DNA of 64,000 bases, from positions 170,556-234,555 of the forward strand of contig JAJSSI010000014.1 of NCBI GenBank assembly GCA_031841125.1. The letters run 5' to 3'. This DNA comes from Acanthococcus lagerstroemiae (lineage: Eukaryota; Arthropoda; Insecta; Hemiptera; Eriococcidae). Both the position numbers and the translations under genes were made by a program. Of the stretch, positions 12,934-23,700 are shown in pieces (position 1 is the first letter of the stretch; every line of letters begins with the position of its first letter). Under the pieces are notes generated by a model that saw only the letters and a list, made by a program, of their open reading frames with translations, was not told the origin of the DNA and did not search any database.

Positions 12934-14701
12934 ATCAGCATTTTTTGGGCGAAAAATTTTCGGAGAGCTACGGCGTCGGGCTGGTGCTAGTTAGTCAATT
13001 TTTCGAGACGAATTCGAATCCGTTGTCAAAATTGAGCTAGAGTCATTTTTTGACCCAAATTGATCAATTTTTCCAACTTTTTCGAGGGTATCTCGGGAAC
13101 GGAGGGTCGCCGCCAAATTCCAAAAGAGAATTCGAACTCAGCGTGAAAAATTGAGTAAGAAACACTCATGAAATCGAAATTTTTGATTTTCTCAATTTTG
13201 AAAATTTCTCCATACTATACATCATGCATTTTTTGGGGCGAAAAAATTTTCGGAGAGCTACGGCGTCGGGGCTGGTGCTAGTTAGTCAATTTTTCGAGAC
13301 GAATTCGAATCCGTTGTCAAAATTGAGCTAGAGTCATTTTTTGACCCAAATTGATCAATTTTTCCCCAACTTTTTCGAGGGTATCTCGGGAACGGAGGGT
13401 CGCCGCCAAATTCCAAAAGCGAATTCGAACTCAGCGTGAAAAATTGAGTAAGAAACACTCATGAAATCGAAATTTTTGATTTTCTCAAATTTTGAAAATT
13501 TCTCCATACTATACATCATGCATTTTTTGGGCGAAAAAATTTTCGGAGAGCTACGGCGTCGGGGCTGGTGCTAGTGAGTCAATTTTTCGAGACGAAATTC
13601 GAATCCGTTGTCAAAATTGAGCTAGAGTCATTTTTTGACCCAAATTGATCAATTTTTCACACTTTTTCGAGGGTATCTCGGGAACGGAGGGTCGCCGCCA
13701 AATTCCAAAAGCGAATTCGAACTCAGCGTGAAAAATTGAGTAAGAAACAATCATGAAATCGAAATTTTTGATTTTCTCAAATTTTGAAAATTTCTCCATA
13801 CTATACATCATGCATTTTTTGGGGCGAAAAAATTTTCGGAGAGCTACGGCGTCGGGGCTGGTGCTAGTTAGTCAATTTTTCGAGACGAATTCGAATCCGT
13901 TGTCAAAATTGAGCTAGAGTCATTTTTTGACCCAAATTGATCAATTTTTCACACTTTTTCGAGGGTATCTCGGGAACGGAGGGTCGCCGCCAAATTCCAA
14001 AAGCGAATTCGAACTCAGCGTGAAAAATTGAGTAAGAAACACTCATGAAATCGAAATTTTTGATTTTCTCAAATTTTGAAAATTTCTCCATACTATACAT
14101 CATGCATTTTTTGGGGCGACAAAATTTTCGGAGAGCTACGGCGTCGGGGCTGGTGCTAGTTAGTCAATTTTTCGAGACGAATTCGAATCCGTTGTCAAAA
14201 TTGAGCTAGAGTCATTTTTTGACCCCAAATTGATCAATTTTTTCCCAACTTTTTTCGAGGGTATCTCGGGAACGGAGGGTCGCCGCCAAATTCCAAAAGC
14301 GAATTCGAACGCAGCGTGAAAAATTGAGTAAGAAACACTCATGAAATCGAAATTTTTGATTTTCTCAAATTTTGAAAATTTCTCCATACTATACATCATG
14401 CATTTTTTGGGGCGAAAAAATTTTCGGAGAGCTACGGCGTCGGGGCTGGTGCTAGTGAGTCAATTTTTCGAGACGAAATTGAATCCGTTGTCAAAATTGA
14501 GCTAGAGTCATTTTTTGACCCAAATTGATCAATTTTTCCAACTTTTTCGAGGGTATCTCGGGAACGGAGGGTCGCCGCCAAATTCCAAAAGCGAATTCGA
14601 ACTCAGCGTGAAAAATTGAGTAAGAAACACTCATGAAATCGAAATTTTTGATTTTCTCAAATTTTGAAAATTTCTCCATACTATACATCATGCATTTTTT
14701 T

Positions 14702-14710
14702 TGTTCTAGG
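14702..14710. repeat. TGTTCTAGG insertion variant of the unit (copy 1 of 4)
   Basis: The junction normally reads CATTTTTTGGGGCG. Here TGTTCTAGG lies between the T-run and GCG, making this unit about 6 bp longer (298-bp step). The next unit carries GTAACACTAATG with AATCGG. Other copies of the insertion are at 54141, 57051 and 62877. Confidence 0.85.
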
Positions 14711-17700
14711 CGAAAAAATTTTCGGAGAGCTACGGCGTCGGGGCTGGTGCTAGTTAGTCAATTTTTCGAGACGAATTCGAATCCGTTGTCAAAATTGAGC
14801 TAGAGTCATGTTTTGACCCAAATTGATCAATTTTTCCAACTTTTTCGAGGGTATCTCGGGAACGGAGGGTCGCCGCCAAATTCCAAAAGCGAATTCGAAC
14901 TCAGGGTGAAAAATTGAGTAAGTAACACTAATGAAATCGGAATTTTTGATTTTCTCAAATTTTGAAAATTTCTCCATACTATACATCATGCATTTTTTGG
15001 GGCGAAAAAATTTTCGGAGAGCTACGGCGTCGGGGCTGGTGCTAGTTAGTCAATTTTTCGAGACGAATTCGAATCCGTTGTCAAAATTGAGCTAGAGTCA
15101 TTTTTTGACCCAAATTGATCAATTTTTCCAACTTTTTCGAGGGTATCTCGGGAACGGAGGGTCGCCGCCAAATTCCAAAAGTGAATTCGAACTCAGCGTG
15201 AAAAATTGAGTAAGAAACAATCATGAAATCGAAATTTTTGATTTTCTCAAATTTTGAAAATTTTTCCATACTATACATCATGCATTTTTTGGGGCGAAAA
15301 AATTTTCGGAGAGCTACGGCGTCGGGGCTGGTGCTAGTTAGTCAATTTTTCGAGACGAATTCGAATCCGTTGTCAAAATTGAGCTAGAGTCATTTTTTGA
15401 CCCAAATTGATCAATTTTTCGAACTTTTTCGAGGGTATCTCGGGAACGGAGGGTCGCCGCCAAATTCCAAAAGCGAATTCGAACTCAGCGTGAAACATTG
15501 AGTAAGAAACACTCATGAAATCGAAATTTTTGATTTTCTCAAATTTTGAAAATTTCTCCATACTATACATCATCCGCATTTTTTGGGCGAAAAAATTTTC
15601 GGAGAGCTACGGCGTCGGGCTGGTGCTAGTTAGTCAATTTTTCGAGACGAATTCGAATCCGTTGTCAAAATTGAGCTAGAGTCATTTTTTGACCCAAATT
15701 GATCAATTTTTCCCACTTTTTCGAGGGTATCTCGGGAACGGAGGGTCGCCGCCAAATTCCAAAAGCGAATTCGAACTCAGCGTGAAAAATTGAGTAAGAA
15801 ACAATCATGAAATCGAAATTTTTGATTTTCTCAAATTTTGAAAATTTCTCCATACTATACATCATGCATTTTTTGGGGCGAAAAAATTTTCGGAGAGCTA
15901 CGGCGTCGGGGCTGGTGCTAGTTAGTCAATCTTTCGAGACGAATTCGAATCCGTTGTCAAAATTGAGCTAGAGTCATTTTTTTGACCCAAATTGATCAAT
16001 TTTTCCAACTTTTTCGAGGTATCTCGGGAACGGAGGGTCGCCGCCAAATTCCAAAAGCGAATTCGAACTCAGCGTGAAAAATTGAGTAAGAAACACTCAT
16101 GAAATCGAAATTTTTGATTTCTCAAATTTTGAAAATTTCTCCATACTATACATCATGCATTTTTTTGGGGCGAAAAAATTTTCGGAGAGCTACGGCGTCG
16201 GGGCTGGTGCTAGTTAGTCAATTTTTCGAGACGAATTCGAATCCGTTGTCAAAATTGAGCTAGAGTCATTTTTGGACCCAAATTGATCAATTTTTCCCAC
16301 TTTTTCGAGGGTATCTCGGGAACGGAGGGTCGCCGCCAAATTCCAAAAGAGAATTCGAACTCAGCGTGAAAAATTGAGTAAGAAACACTCATGAAATCGA
16401 AATTTTTGATTTTCTCAAATTTTGAAAATTTCTCCATACTATACATCATGCATTTTTTGGGCGAAAAAAATTTTCGAGAGCTACGGCGTCGGGCTGGTGC
16501 TAGTTAGTCAATTTTCGAGACGAATTCGAATCCGTTGTCAAAATTGAGCTAGAGTCATTTTTTGACCCAAATTGATAATTTTGCCAACTTTCTCGAGAGT
16601 ATCTCGGGAACGGAGGGTCGCCGCCAAATTCCAAAAGCGAATTCGAACTCAGCGTGAAAAATTGAGTAAGAAACACTCATGAAATCGAAATTTTATTTTC
16701 TCAAATTTTGAAAATTTCTCCATACTATACATCATGCATTTTTTGTTTCGAAAAAATTTTCGGAGAGCTACGGCGTCGGGCTGGTGCTAGTTAGTCAATT
16801 TTTCGAGACGAATTCGAATCCGTTGTCAAAAATTGAGCTAGAGTCATTTTTTGACCCAAATTGATCAATTTTTCCAACTTTTTCGAGGGTATCTCGGGAA
16901 CGGAGGGTCGCCGCCAAATTCCAAAAGCGAATTCGAACTCAGCGTGAAAAATTGAGTAAGAAACACTCATGAAATCGAAATTTTTGATTTTCTCAAATTT
17001 TGAAAATTTTTCCATACTATACATCATGCATTTTTTGCGGCGAAAAAATTTTCGGAGAGCTACGGCGTCGGGGCTGGTGCTAGTTAGTCAATTTTTCGAG
17101 ACGAATTCGAATCCGTTGTCAAAATTGAGCTAGAGTCATTTTTTGACCCAAATTGATCAATTTTTCAACTTTTTCGAGGGTATCTCGGAACGGAGGGTCG
17201 CCGCCAAATTCCAAAAGCGAATTCGAACTCAGCGCGTGAAAAATTGAGTAAGAAACAACAATGAAATCGAAATTTTTGATTTTCTCAAATTTTGAAAATT
17301 TCTCCATACTACATCATGCATTTTTTGGGGCGAAAAAATTTTCGGAGAGCTACGGCGTCGGGGCTGGTGCTAGTTAGTCAATTTTTCGAGACGAATTCGA
17401 ATCCGTTGTCAAAAATTGAGCTAGAGTCATTTTTTGACCCAAATTGATCATTTTTCCAACACTTTTTCGAGGTATCTCGGGAACGGAGGGTCGCCGCCAA
17501 TTCCAAAAGCGAATTCGAACTCAGCGTGAAAAATTGAGTAAGAAACACTCATGAAATCGAAATTTTGATTTCCTCAAATTTTGAAATTTTCTCCATACTA
17601 TACATCATGCATTTTTTGGGGCGAAAAAATTTTCGAGAGCTACGGCGTCGGGGCTGGTGCTAGTTAGTCAATTTTTCGAGACGAATTCGAATCCGTTGTC

Positions 17701-18575
17701 AAAATTGAGCTAGAGTCATTTTTTGACCCAAATTGATCAATTTTTCCAACTTTTTCGAGGGTTATCTCGGAACGGAGGGTCGCCGCCAAATTCCAAAAGC
17801 GAATTCGAACTCAGCGTGAAAAATTGAGTAAGAAACACTCATGAAATCGAAATTTTTGATTTTCTCAAATTTTGAAAATTTCTCCATACTATACATCATG
17901 CATTTTTGGGGCGAAAAAATTTTCGGAGAGCTACGGCGTCGGGGCTGGTGCTAGTTATCAATTTTCGAGACGAATTCGAATCCGTTGTCAAAATTGAGCT
18001 AGAGTCATTTTTTGACCCAAATTGATCAATTTTTCCAACTTTTTCGAGGGTATCTCGGAACGGAGGGTCGCCGCCAAATTCCAAAAGCGAATATTCGAAC
18101 TCAGCGTGAAAAATTGAGTAAAAACACTAATGAAATCGAAATTTTTGATTTTCTCAAATTTTGAAAATTTCTCCATACTACAATCATGCATCTTTTGGGG
18201 CGAAAAAATTTTCGGAGAGCTACGGCGTCGGGGCTGGTGCTAGTTAGTCATTTTTCGAGACGAATTCGAATCCGTTGTCAAAATTGAGCTAGAGTCATTT
18301 TTTGACCCAAATTGATCAATTTTTCCAACTTTTTCGAGGTATCTCGGAACCGGAGGGTCGCCGCCAAATTCCAAAAGCGAATTCGAACTCAGCGTGAAAA
18401 ATTGAGTAAGAAACACTCATGAAATCGAAATTTTGATTTTCCCAAATTTTGAAATTTCTCCATACTATACATCATGCTTTTTTTGGGCGAAAAAATTTTC
18501 GGAGAGCTACGGCGTCGGCTGTGCTAGTTAGTCAATTTTTCGAGACGAATTCGAATCCGTTGTCAAAATTGAGCT

Positions 18576-18623
18576 AGAGTCATTTTTTGACCAAATTGAT
18601 CAATTTTTCACTTTTTCGAGGTA
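18576..18623. repeat. Left flanking copy of a partly duplicated satellite segment
   Basis: The segment from AGAGTCATTTT to TCGAGGTA, about 48 bp of the satellite unit, ends abruptly where the AT-rich island begins. A degraded version of the same segment restarts on the far side at 18781. The stretch between AGAGTC motifs is 205 bp here instead of 292, so the unit register is broken across the island. Confidence 0.75.
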
Positions 18624-18779
18624 ATAACAACCAAGAATAACATAATAAATGAATAAAAATACATCAATTTCAAAAAAACAAAAAATTCAATCACATTATC
18701 AATTATATATTTTCCAAAAAATTTAAGATATCCAATAAATAAATAAATACCTAAACTATAAAAAATTCACTCCAAAATA
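18624..18779. other. AT-rich, G-poor non-satellite island (about 156 bp)
   Basis: This is the only stretch apart from the N gap that is not satellite. By hand count it has about 3 G and 23 C in 156 bases, so it is about 83% A+T with a strong strand skew (A and C rich on +, T and G rich on -). It contains a short run of AAAT repeats near 18734-18748 and no clear terminal inverted repeat or poly-A tail. Read on the - strand, the frame starting at 18766 stays open for 48 codons to the island edge and is rich in F, I, L and Y; one further TGA lies at 18767-18769. That length is not improbable for such composition. Candidates are a small AT-rich transposon remnant, a nuclear mitochondrial or endosymbiont DNA fragment, ordinary intergenic DNA brought in by rearrangement, or a filler from assembly. 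Confidence 0.8.
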
Positions 18780-19013
18780 TAGAGTCATTTTTACCCAAAT
18801 TGAATTTTTCCAAACTTCGCTCGGGAACGGAGGGTCGCCGCCAAATTCCAAAAGTGAATTCGAACTCAGCGTGAAAAATTGAGTAAGAAACAAATCATGA
18901 AATCGAAATTTTGATTTTCTCAAATTTTGAAAATTTTTCCATACTATACATCATGCATTTTTTGGGCGAAAAAATTTTCGGAGAGCTACGGCGTCGGGGC
19001 TGGTGCTAGTTAG
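18780..19013 (-). repeat. Partial, eroded satellite unit right of the island
   Basis: The satellite resumes at AGAGTCATTTTTACCC. The first 40 bases are unusually eroded: GATCA is reduced to GA, and the expected AGGGTAT before CTCGGG is missing. The rest returns to normal but carries AAGTGAATTC, an extra A in ACAAATCATG, and a T-run variant before CCATAC. These features match the divergent layer on the left rather than the uniform core on the right, so the island lies inside the old layer and not at its boundary. Confidence 0.85.
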
Positions 19014-19874
19014 TCAATTTTTCGAGACGAATTCGAATCCGTTGTCAAAATTGAGCTAGAGTCATTTTTTGACCCAAATTGATCAATTTTTCCAACTTTT
19101 TCGAGGGTATCTCGGGAACGGAGGGTCGCCGCCAAATTCCAAAAGCGAATTCGAACTCAGCGTGAAAAATTGAGTAAGAAACACTCATGAAATCGAAATT
19201 TTTGATTTTCTCAAATTTTGAAAATTTCTCCATACTATACATCATGCATTTTTTGGGGCGAAAAATTTTCGGAGAGCTACGGCGTCGGGGCTGGTGCTAG
19301 TTAGTCAATTTTTCGAGACGAATTCGAATCCGTTGTCAAAATTGAGCTAGAGTCATTTTTTGACCCAAATTGATCAATTTTTCCAACTTTTTCGAGGGTA
19401 TCTCGGGAACGGAGGGTCGCCGCCAAATTCCAAAAGCGAATTCGAACTCAGCGTGAAAAATTGAGTAAGAAACACTCATGAAATCGAAATTTTTGATTTT
19501 CTCAAATTTTGAAAATTTCTCCATACTATACATCATGCATTTTTTGGGGCGAAAAAATTTTCGGAGAGCTACGGCGTCGGGCTGGTGCTAGTTAGTCAAT
19601 TTTTCGAGACGAATTCGAATCCGTTGTCAAAATTGAGCTAGAGTCATTTTTTGACCCAAATTGATCAATTTTTCCAACTTTTTCGAGGGTATCTCGGGAA
19701 CGGAGGGTCGCCGCCAAATTCCAAAAGCGAATTCGAACTCAGCGTGAAAAATTGAGTAAGAAACACTCATGAAATCGAAATTTTTGATTTTCTCAAATTT
19801 TGAAAATTTCTCCATACTATACATCATGCATTTTTTGGGGCGAAAAAATTTTCGGAGAGCTACGGCGTCGGGGC

Positions 19875-19944
19875 TGGTGCTAGTTAGTCAATTTTTCGAG
19901 ACGAATTCGAATCCGTTGTCAAAATTGAGCTAGAGTCATTTTTT
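19875..19944 (+). promoter_or_regulatory. Possible RNA polymerase III-like internal promoter and T6 terminator (speculative)
   Basis: In the reference unit TGGTGCTAGTTAG (19875-19887) resembles a tRNA A box with one extra base. AATTCGAATCC (19904-19914) matches 9 of 11 positions of the B-box consensus GGTTCGANTCC. A run of six T follows at 19939-19944, which is the usual polymerase III stop. The spacing between the boxes (about 29 bp) is at or below the short end of what is normal. The arrangement recurs in every intact unit. Known biology: tRNA-derived repeats keep such boxes. That this unit is transcribed is inference only, and chance resemblance is quite possible. Confidence 0.2.
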
Positions 19945-20047
19945 GACCCAAATTGATCAATTTTTCCAACTTTTTCGAGGGTATCTCGGGAACGGAGGGT
20001 CGCCGCCAAATTCCAAAAGCGAATTCGAACTCAGCGTGAAAAATTGA
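19888..20047. repeat. Internal inverted repeat of the unit
   Basis: TCAATTTTTC at 19888-19897 is the exact reverse complement of GAAAAATTGA at 20038-20047. Nested inside are two identical 8-bp palindromes, CGAATTCG, at 19902-19909 and 20020-20027. The ends of this 160-bp segment are therefore related as an imperfect inverted repeat. This suggests the unit arose partly by inverted duplication of a smaller module, or that it can form a cruciform. Confidence 0.6.
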
Positions 20048-20132
20048 GTAAGAAACACTCATGAAATCGAAATTTTTGATTTTCTCAAATTTTGAAAATT
20101 TCTCCATACTATACATCATGCATTTTTTGGGG

Positions 20133-20146
20133 CGAAAAAATTTTCG
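20133..20146. repeat. Near-palindrome CGAAAAAATTTTCG
   Basis: Six-base arms CGAAAA and TTTTCG separated by two A. It lies between the variable T-run/GGGG junction and the second GC-rich block, and is present in nearly every unit, usually with loss or gain of one A or T in divergent copies. Function unknown; it could be a protein-binding site or simply part of the satellite. Confidence 0.5.
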
Positions 20147-20698
20147 GAGAGCTACGGCGTCGGGGCTGGTGCTAGTTAGTCAATTTTTCGAGACGAATTC
20201 GAATCCGTTGTCAAAATTGAGCTAGAGTCATTTTTTGACCCAAATTGATCAATTTTTCCAACTTTTTCGAGGGTATCTCGGAACGGAGGTCGCCGCCAAA
20301 TTCCAAAAGCGAATTCGAACTCAGCGTGAAAAATTGAGTAAGAAACACTAATGAAATCGAAATTTTTGATTTTCTCAAATTTTGAAAATTTCTCCATACT
20401 ATACATCATGCATTTTTTGGGGCGAAAAAATTTTCGGAGAGCTACGGCGTCGGGGCTGGTGCTAGTTAGTCAATTTTTCGAGACGAATTCGAATCCGTTG
20501 TCAAAATTGAGCTAGAGTCATTTTTTGACCCAAATTGATCAATTTTTCCAACTTTTTCGAGGGTATCTCGGGAACGGAGGGTCGCCGCCAAATTCCAAAA
20601 GCGAATTCGAACTCAGCGTGAAAAATTGAGTAAGAAACACTCATGAAATCGAAATTTTTGATTTTCTCAAATTTTGAAAATTTCTCCATACTATACAT

Positions 20699-20720
20699 CA
20701 GGCATTTTTTGGGGCGACAA
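20699..20720. repeat. Two-variant haplotype CAGG...GACAA
   Basis: In this unit CATGCAT is changed to CAGGCAT and, 14 bp on, GCGAAAAAA is changed to GCGACAAAA. The same pair recurs at 48627-48648 and, in the opposite orientation, at about 2156-2178. The GACAAA change alone also appears near 14118, 21883 and 38198. Confidence 0.75.
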
Positions 20721-23700
20721 AATTTTCGGAGAGCTACGGCGTCGGGGCTGGTGCTAGTTAGTCAATTTTTCGAGACGAATTCGAATCCGTTGTCAAAATT
20801 GAGCTAGAGTCATTTTTTGACCCAAATTGATCAATTTTTCCAACTTTTTCGAGGGTATCTCGGGAACGGAGGGTCGCCGCCAAATTCCAAAAGCGAATTC
20901 GAACTCAGCGTGAAAAATTGAGTAAGAAACACTCATGAAATCGAAATTTTGATTTTCTCAAATTTTGAAAATTTCTCCATACTATACATCATGCATTTTT
21001 TGGGGCGAAAAAATTTTCGGAGAGCTACGGCGTCGGGGCTGGTGCTAGTTAGTCAATTTTTCGAGACGAATTCGAATCCGTTGTCAAAATTGAGCTAGAG
21101 TCATTTTTTGACCCAAATTGATCAATTTTTCCAACTTTTTCGAGGGTATCTCGGGAACGGAGGGTCGCCGCCAAATTCCAAAAGCGAATTCGAACTCAGC
21201 GTGAAAAATTGAGTAAGAAACACTCATGAAATCGAAATTTTTGATTTTCTCAAATTTTGAAAATTTCTCCATACTATACATCATGCATTTTTTGGGGCGA
21301 AAAAATTTTCGGAGAGCTACGGCGTCGGGGCTGGTGCTAGTTAGTCAATTTTTCGAGACGAATTCGAATCCGTTGTCAAAATTGAGCTAGAGTCATTTTT
21401 TGACCCAAATTGATCAATTTTTCCAACTTTTTCGAGGGTATCTCGGGAACGGAGGGTCGCCGCCAAATTCCAAAAGCGAATTCGAACTCAGCGTGAAAAA
21501 TTGAGTAAGAAACACTCAATGAAATCGAAATTTTTGATTTTCTCAAATTTTGAAAATTTCTCCATACTATACATCATGCATTTTTGGGGCGAAAAAATTT
21601 TCGGAGATCTACGGCGTCGGGGCTGGTGCTAGTTAGTCAATTTTCGAGACGAATTCGAATCCGTTGTCAAAATTGAGCTAGAGTCATTTTTTGACCCAAA
21701 TTGATCAATTTTTCCAACTTTTTCGAGGGTATCTCGGGAACGGAGGGTCGCCGCCAAATTCCAAAAGCGAATTCGAACTCAGCGTGAAAAATTGAGTAAG
21801 AAACACTCATGAAATCGAAATTTTTGATTTTCTCAAATTTTGAAAATTTCTCCATACTATACATCATGCATTTTTTGGGGCGACAAAATTTTCGGAGAGC
21901 TACGGCGTCGGGGCTGGTGCTAGTTAGTCAATTTTTCGAGACGAATTCGAATCCGTTGTCAAAATTGAGCTAGAGTCATTTTTTGACCCAAATTGATCAA
22001 TTTTTCCACTTTTTCGAGGGTATCTCGGAACGGAGGGTCGCCGCCAAATTCCAAAAGCGAATTCGAACTCAGCGTGAAAAATTGAGTAAGAAACACTCAT
22101 GAAATCGAAATTTTTGATTTTCTCAAATTTTGAAAATTTCTCCATACTATACATCATGCATTTTTTGGGGCGAAAAAATTTTCGGAGAGCTACGGCGTCG
22201 GGGCTGGTGCTAGTTAGTCAATTTTTCGAGACGAATTCGAATCCGTTGTCAAAATTGAGCTAGAGTCATTTTTTGACCCAAATTGATCAATTTTTCCAAC
22301 TTTTTCGAGGGTATCTCGGGAACGGAGGGTCGCCGCCAAATTCCAAAAGCGAATTCGAACTCAGCGTGAAAAATTGAGTAAGAAACACTCATGAATCGAA
22401 ATTTTTGATTTTCTCAAATTTTGAAAATTTCTCCATACTATACATCATGCATTTTTTGGGGCGAAAAAATTTTCGGAGAGCTACGGCGTCGGGGCTGGTG
22501 CTAGTTAGTCAATTTTTCGAGACGAATTCGAATCCGTTGTCAAAATTGAGCTAGAGTCATTTTTTGACCCAAATTGATCAATTTTTCCAACTTTTTCGAG
22601 GGTATCTCGGGAACGGAGGGTCGCCGCCAAATTCCAAAAGCGAATTCGAACTCAGCGTGAAAAATTGAGTAAGAAACACTCATGAAATCGAAATTTTGAT
22701 TTTCTCAAATTTTGAAAATTTCTCCATACTATACATCATGCATTTTTTGGGGCGAAAAAATTTTCGGAGAGCTACGGCGTCGGGGCTGGTGCTAGTTAGT
22801 CAATTTTTCGAGACGAATTCGAATCCGTTGTCAAAATTGAGCTAGAGTCATTTTTTGACCCAAATTGATCAATTTTTCCAACTTTTTCGAGGGTATCTCG
22901 GGAACGGAGGGTCGCCGCCAAATTCCAAAAGCGAATTCGAACTCAGCGTGAAAAATTGAGTAAGAAACACTCATGAAATCGAAATTTTTGATTTTCTCAA
23001 ATTTTGAAAATTTCTCCATACTATACATCATGCATTTTTTGGGGCGAAAAAATTTTCGGAGAGCTACGGCGTCGGGGCTGGTGCTAGTTAGTCAATTTTT
23101 CGAGACGAATTCGAATCCGTTGTCAAAATTGAGCTAGAGTCATTTTTTGACCCAAATTGATCAATTTTTCCAACTTTTTCGAGGGTATCTCGGGAACGGA
23201 GGGTCGCCGCCAAATTCCAAAAGCGAATTCGAACTCAGCGTGAAAAATTGAGTAAGAAACACTCATGAAATCGAAATTTTTGATTTTCTCAAATTTTGAA
23301 AATTTCTCCATACTATACATCATGCATTTTTTGGGGCGAAAAAATTTTCGGAGAGCTACGGCGTCGGGCTGGTGCTAGTTAGTCAATTTTTCGAGACGAA
23401 TTCGAATCCGTTGTCAAAATTGAGCTAGAGTCATTTTTTGACCCAAATTGATCAATTTTTCCAACTTTTTCGAGGGTATCTCGGGAACGGAGGGTCGCCG
23501 CCAAATTCCAAAAGCGAATTCGAACTCAGCGTGAAAAATTGAGTAAGAAACACTCATGAAATCGAAATTTTTGATTTTCTCAAATTTTGAAAATTTCTCC
23601 ATACTATACATCATGCATTTTTTGGGGCGAAAAAATTTTCGGAGAGCTACGGCGTTGGGGCTGGTGCTAGTTAGTCAATTTTTCGAGACGAATTCGAATC

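Larger units (their letters stand above)
7941..18623 (-). repeat. 292-bp satellite array, reverse orientation, divergent proximal layer (about 36 units)
   Basis: The same unit as in 1-7440 but reverse-complemented, starting inside a unit at the gap edge. Indels are frequent, especially in 7941-9450, where units have lost or gained several bases each. Recurrent variants include CACACTTTTTCG in place of CCAACTTTTTCG, ACAATCATG in place of ACACTCATG, GTAACACTAATG with AATCGG downstream (9656, 10232 and 14921 regions), AAGTGAATTC in place of AAGCGAATTC, and GACGAAATTG in place of GACGAATTCG. Two neighbouring units at about 8453 and 8740 share TTGCAACAG in place of TTCCAAAAG. The array stops at 18623 part-way through a unit, at the left edge of the AT-rich island. 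No gene is seen. Confidence 0.97.
19888..20179 (-). repeat. Reference unit of the satellite (292 bp)
   Basis: A full-length unit that matches the consensus of the core, starting at TCAATTTTTCGAGACG. Internal landmarks on the + strand: GAATTC at 19903-19908 and 20021-20026 (118 bp apart), TGATCA at 19954-19959, a GC-rich block about 19974-20009, an AT-rich stretch about 20063-20110, ATGCAT at 20118-20123, and a second GC-rich block about 20144-20172. Cutting at GAATTC would give alternating 118 and about 174 bp pieces through most of the array. The unit contains three copies of TCAATTTTTC: two direct (19888, 19957) and one inverted (20038-20047). Confidence 0.95.

Noticed and set aside
18624..18779. 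Complete MITE or SINE
   Set aside because: I see no terminal inverted repeats, no poly-A tail and no short clean target duplication; the flanking duplication is about 40-48 bp and eroded.
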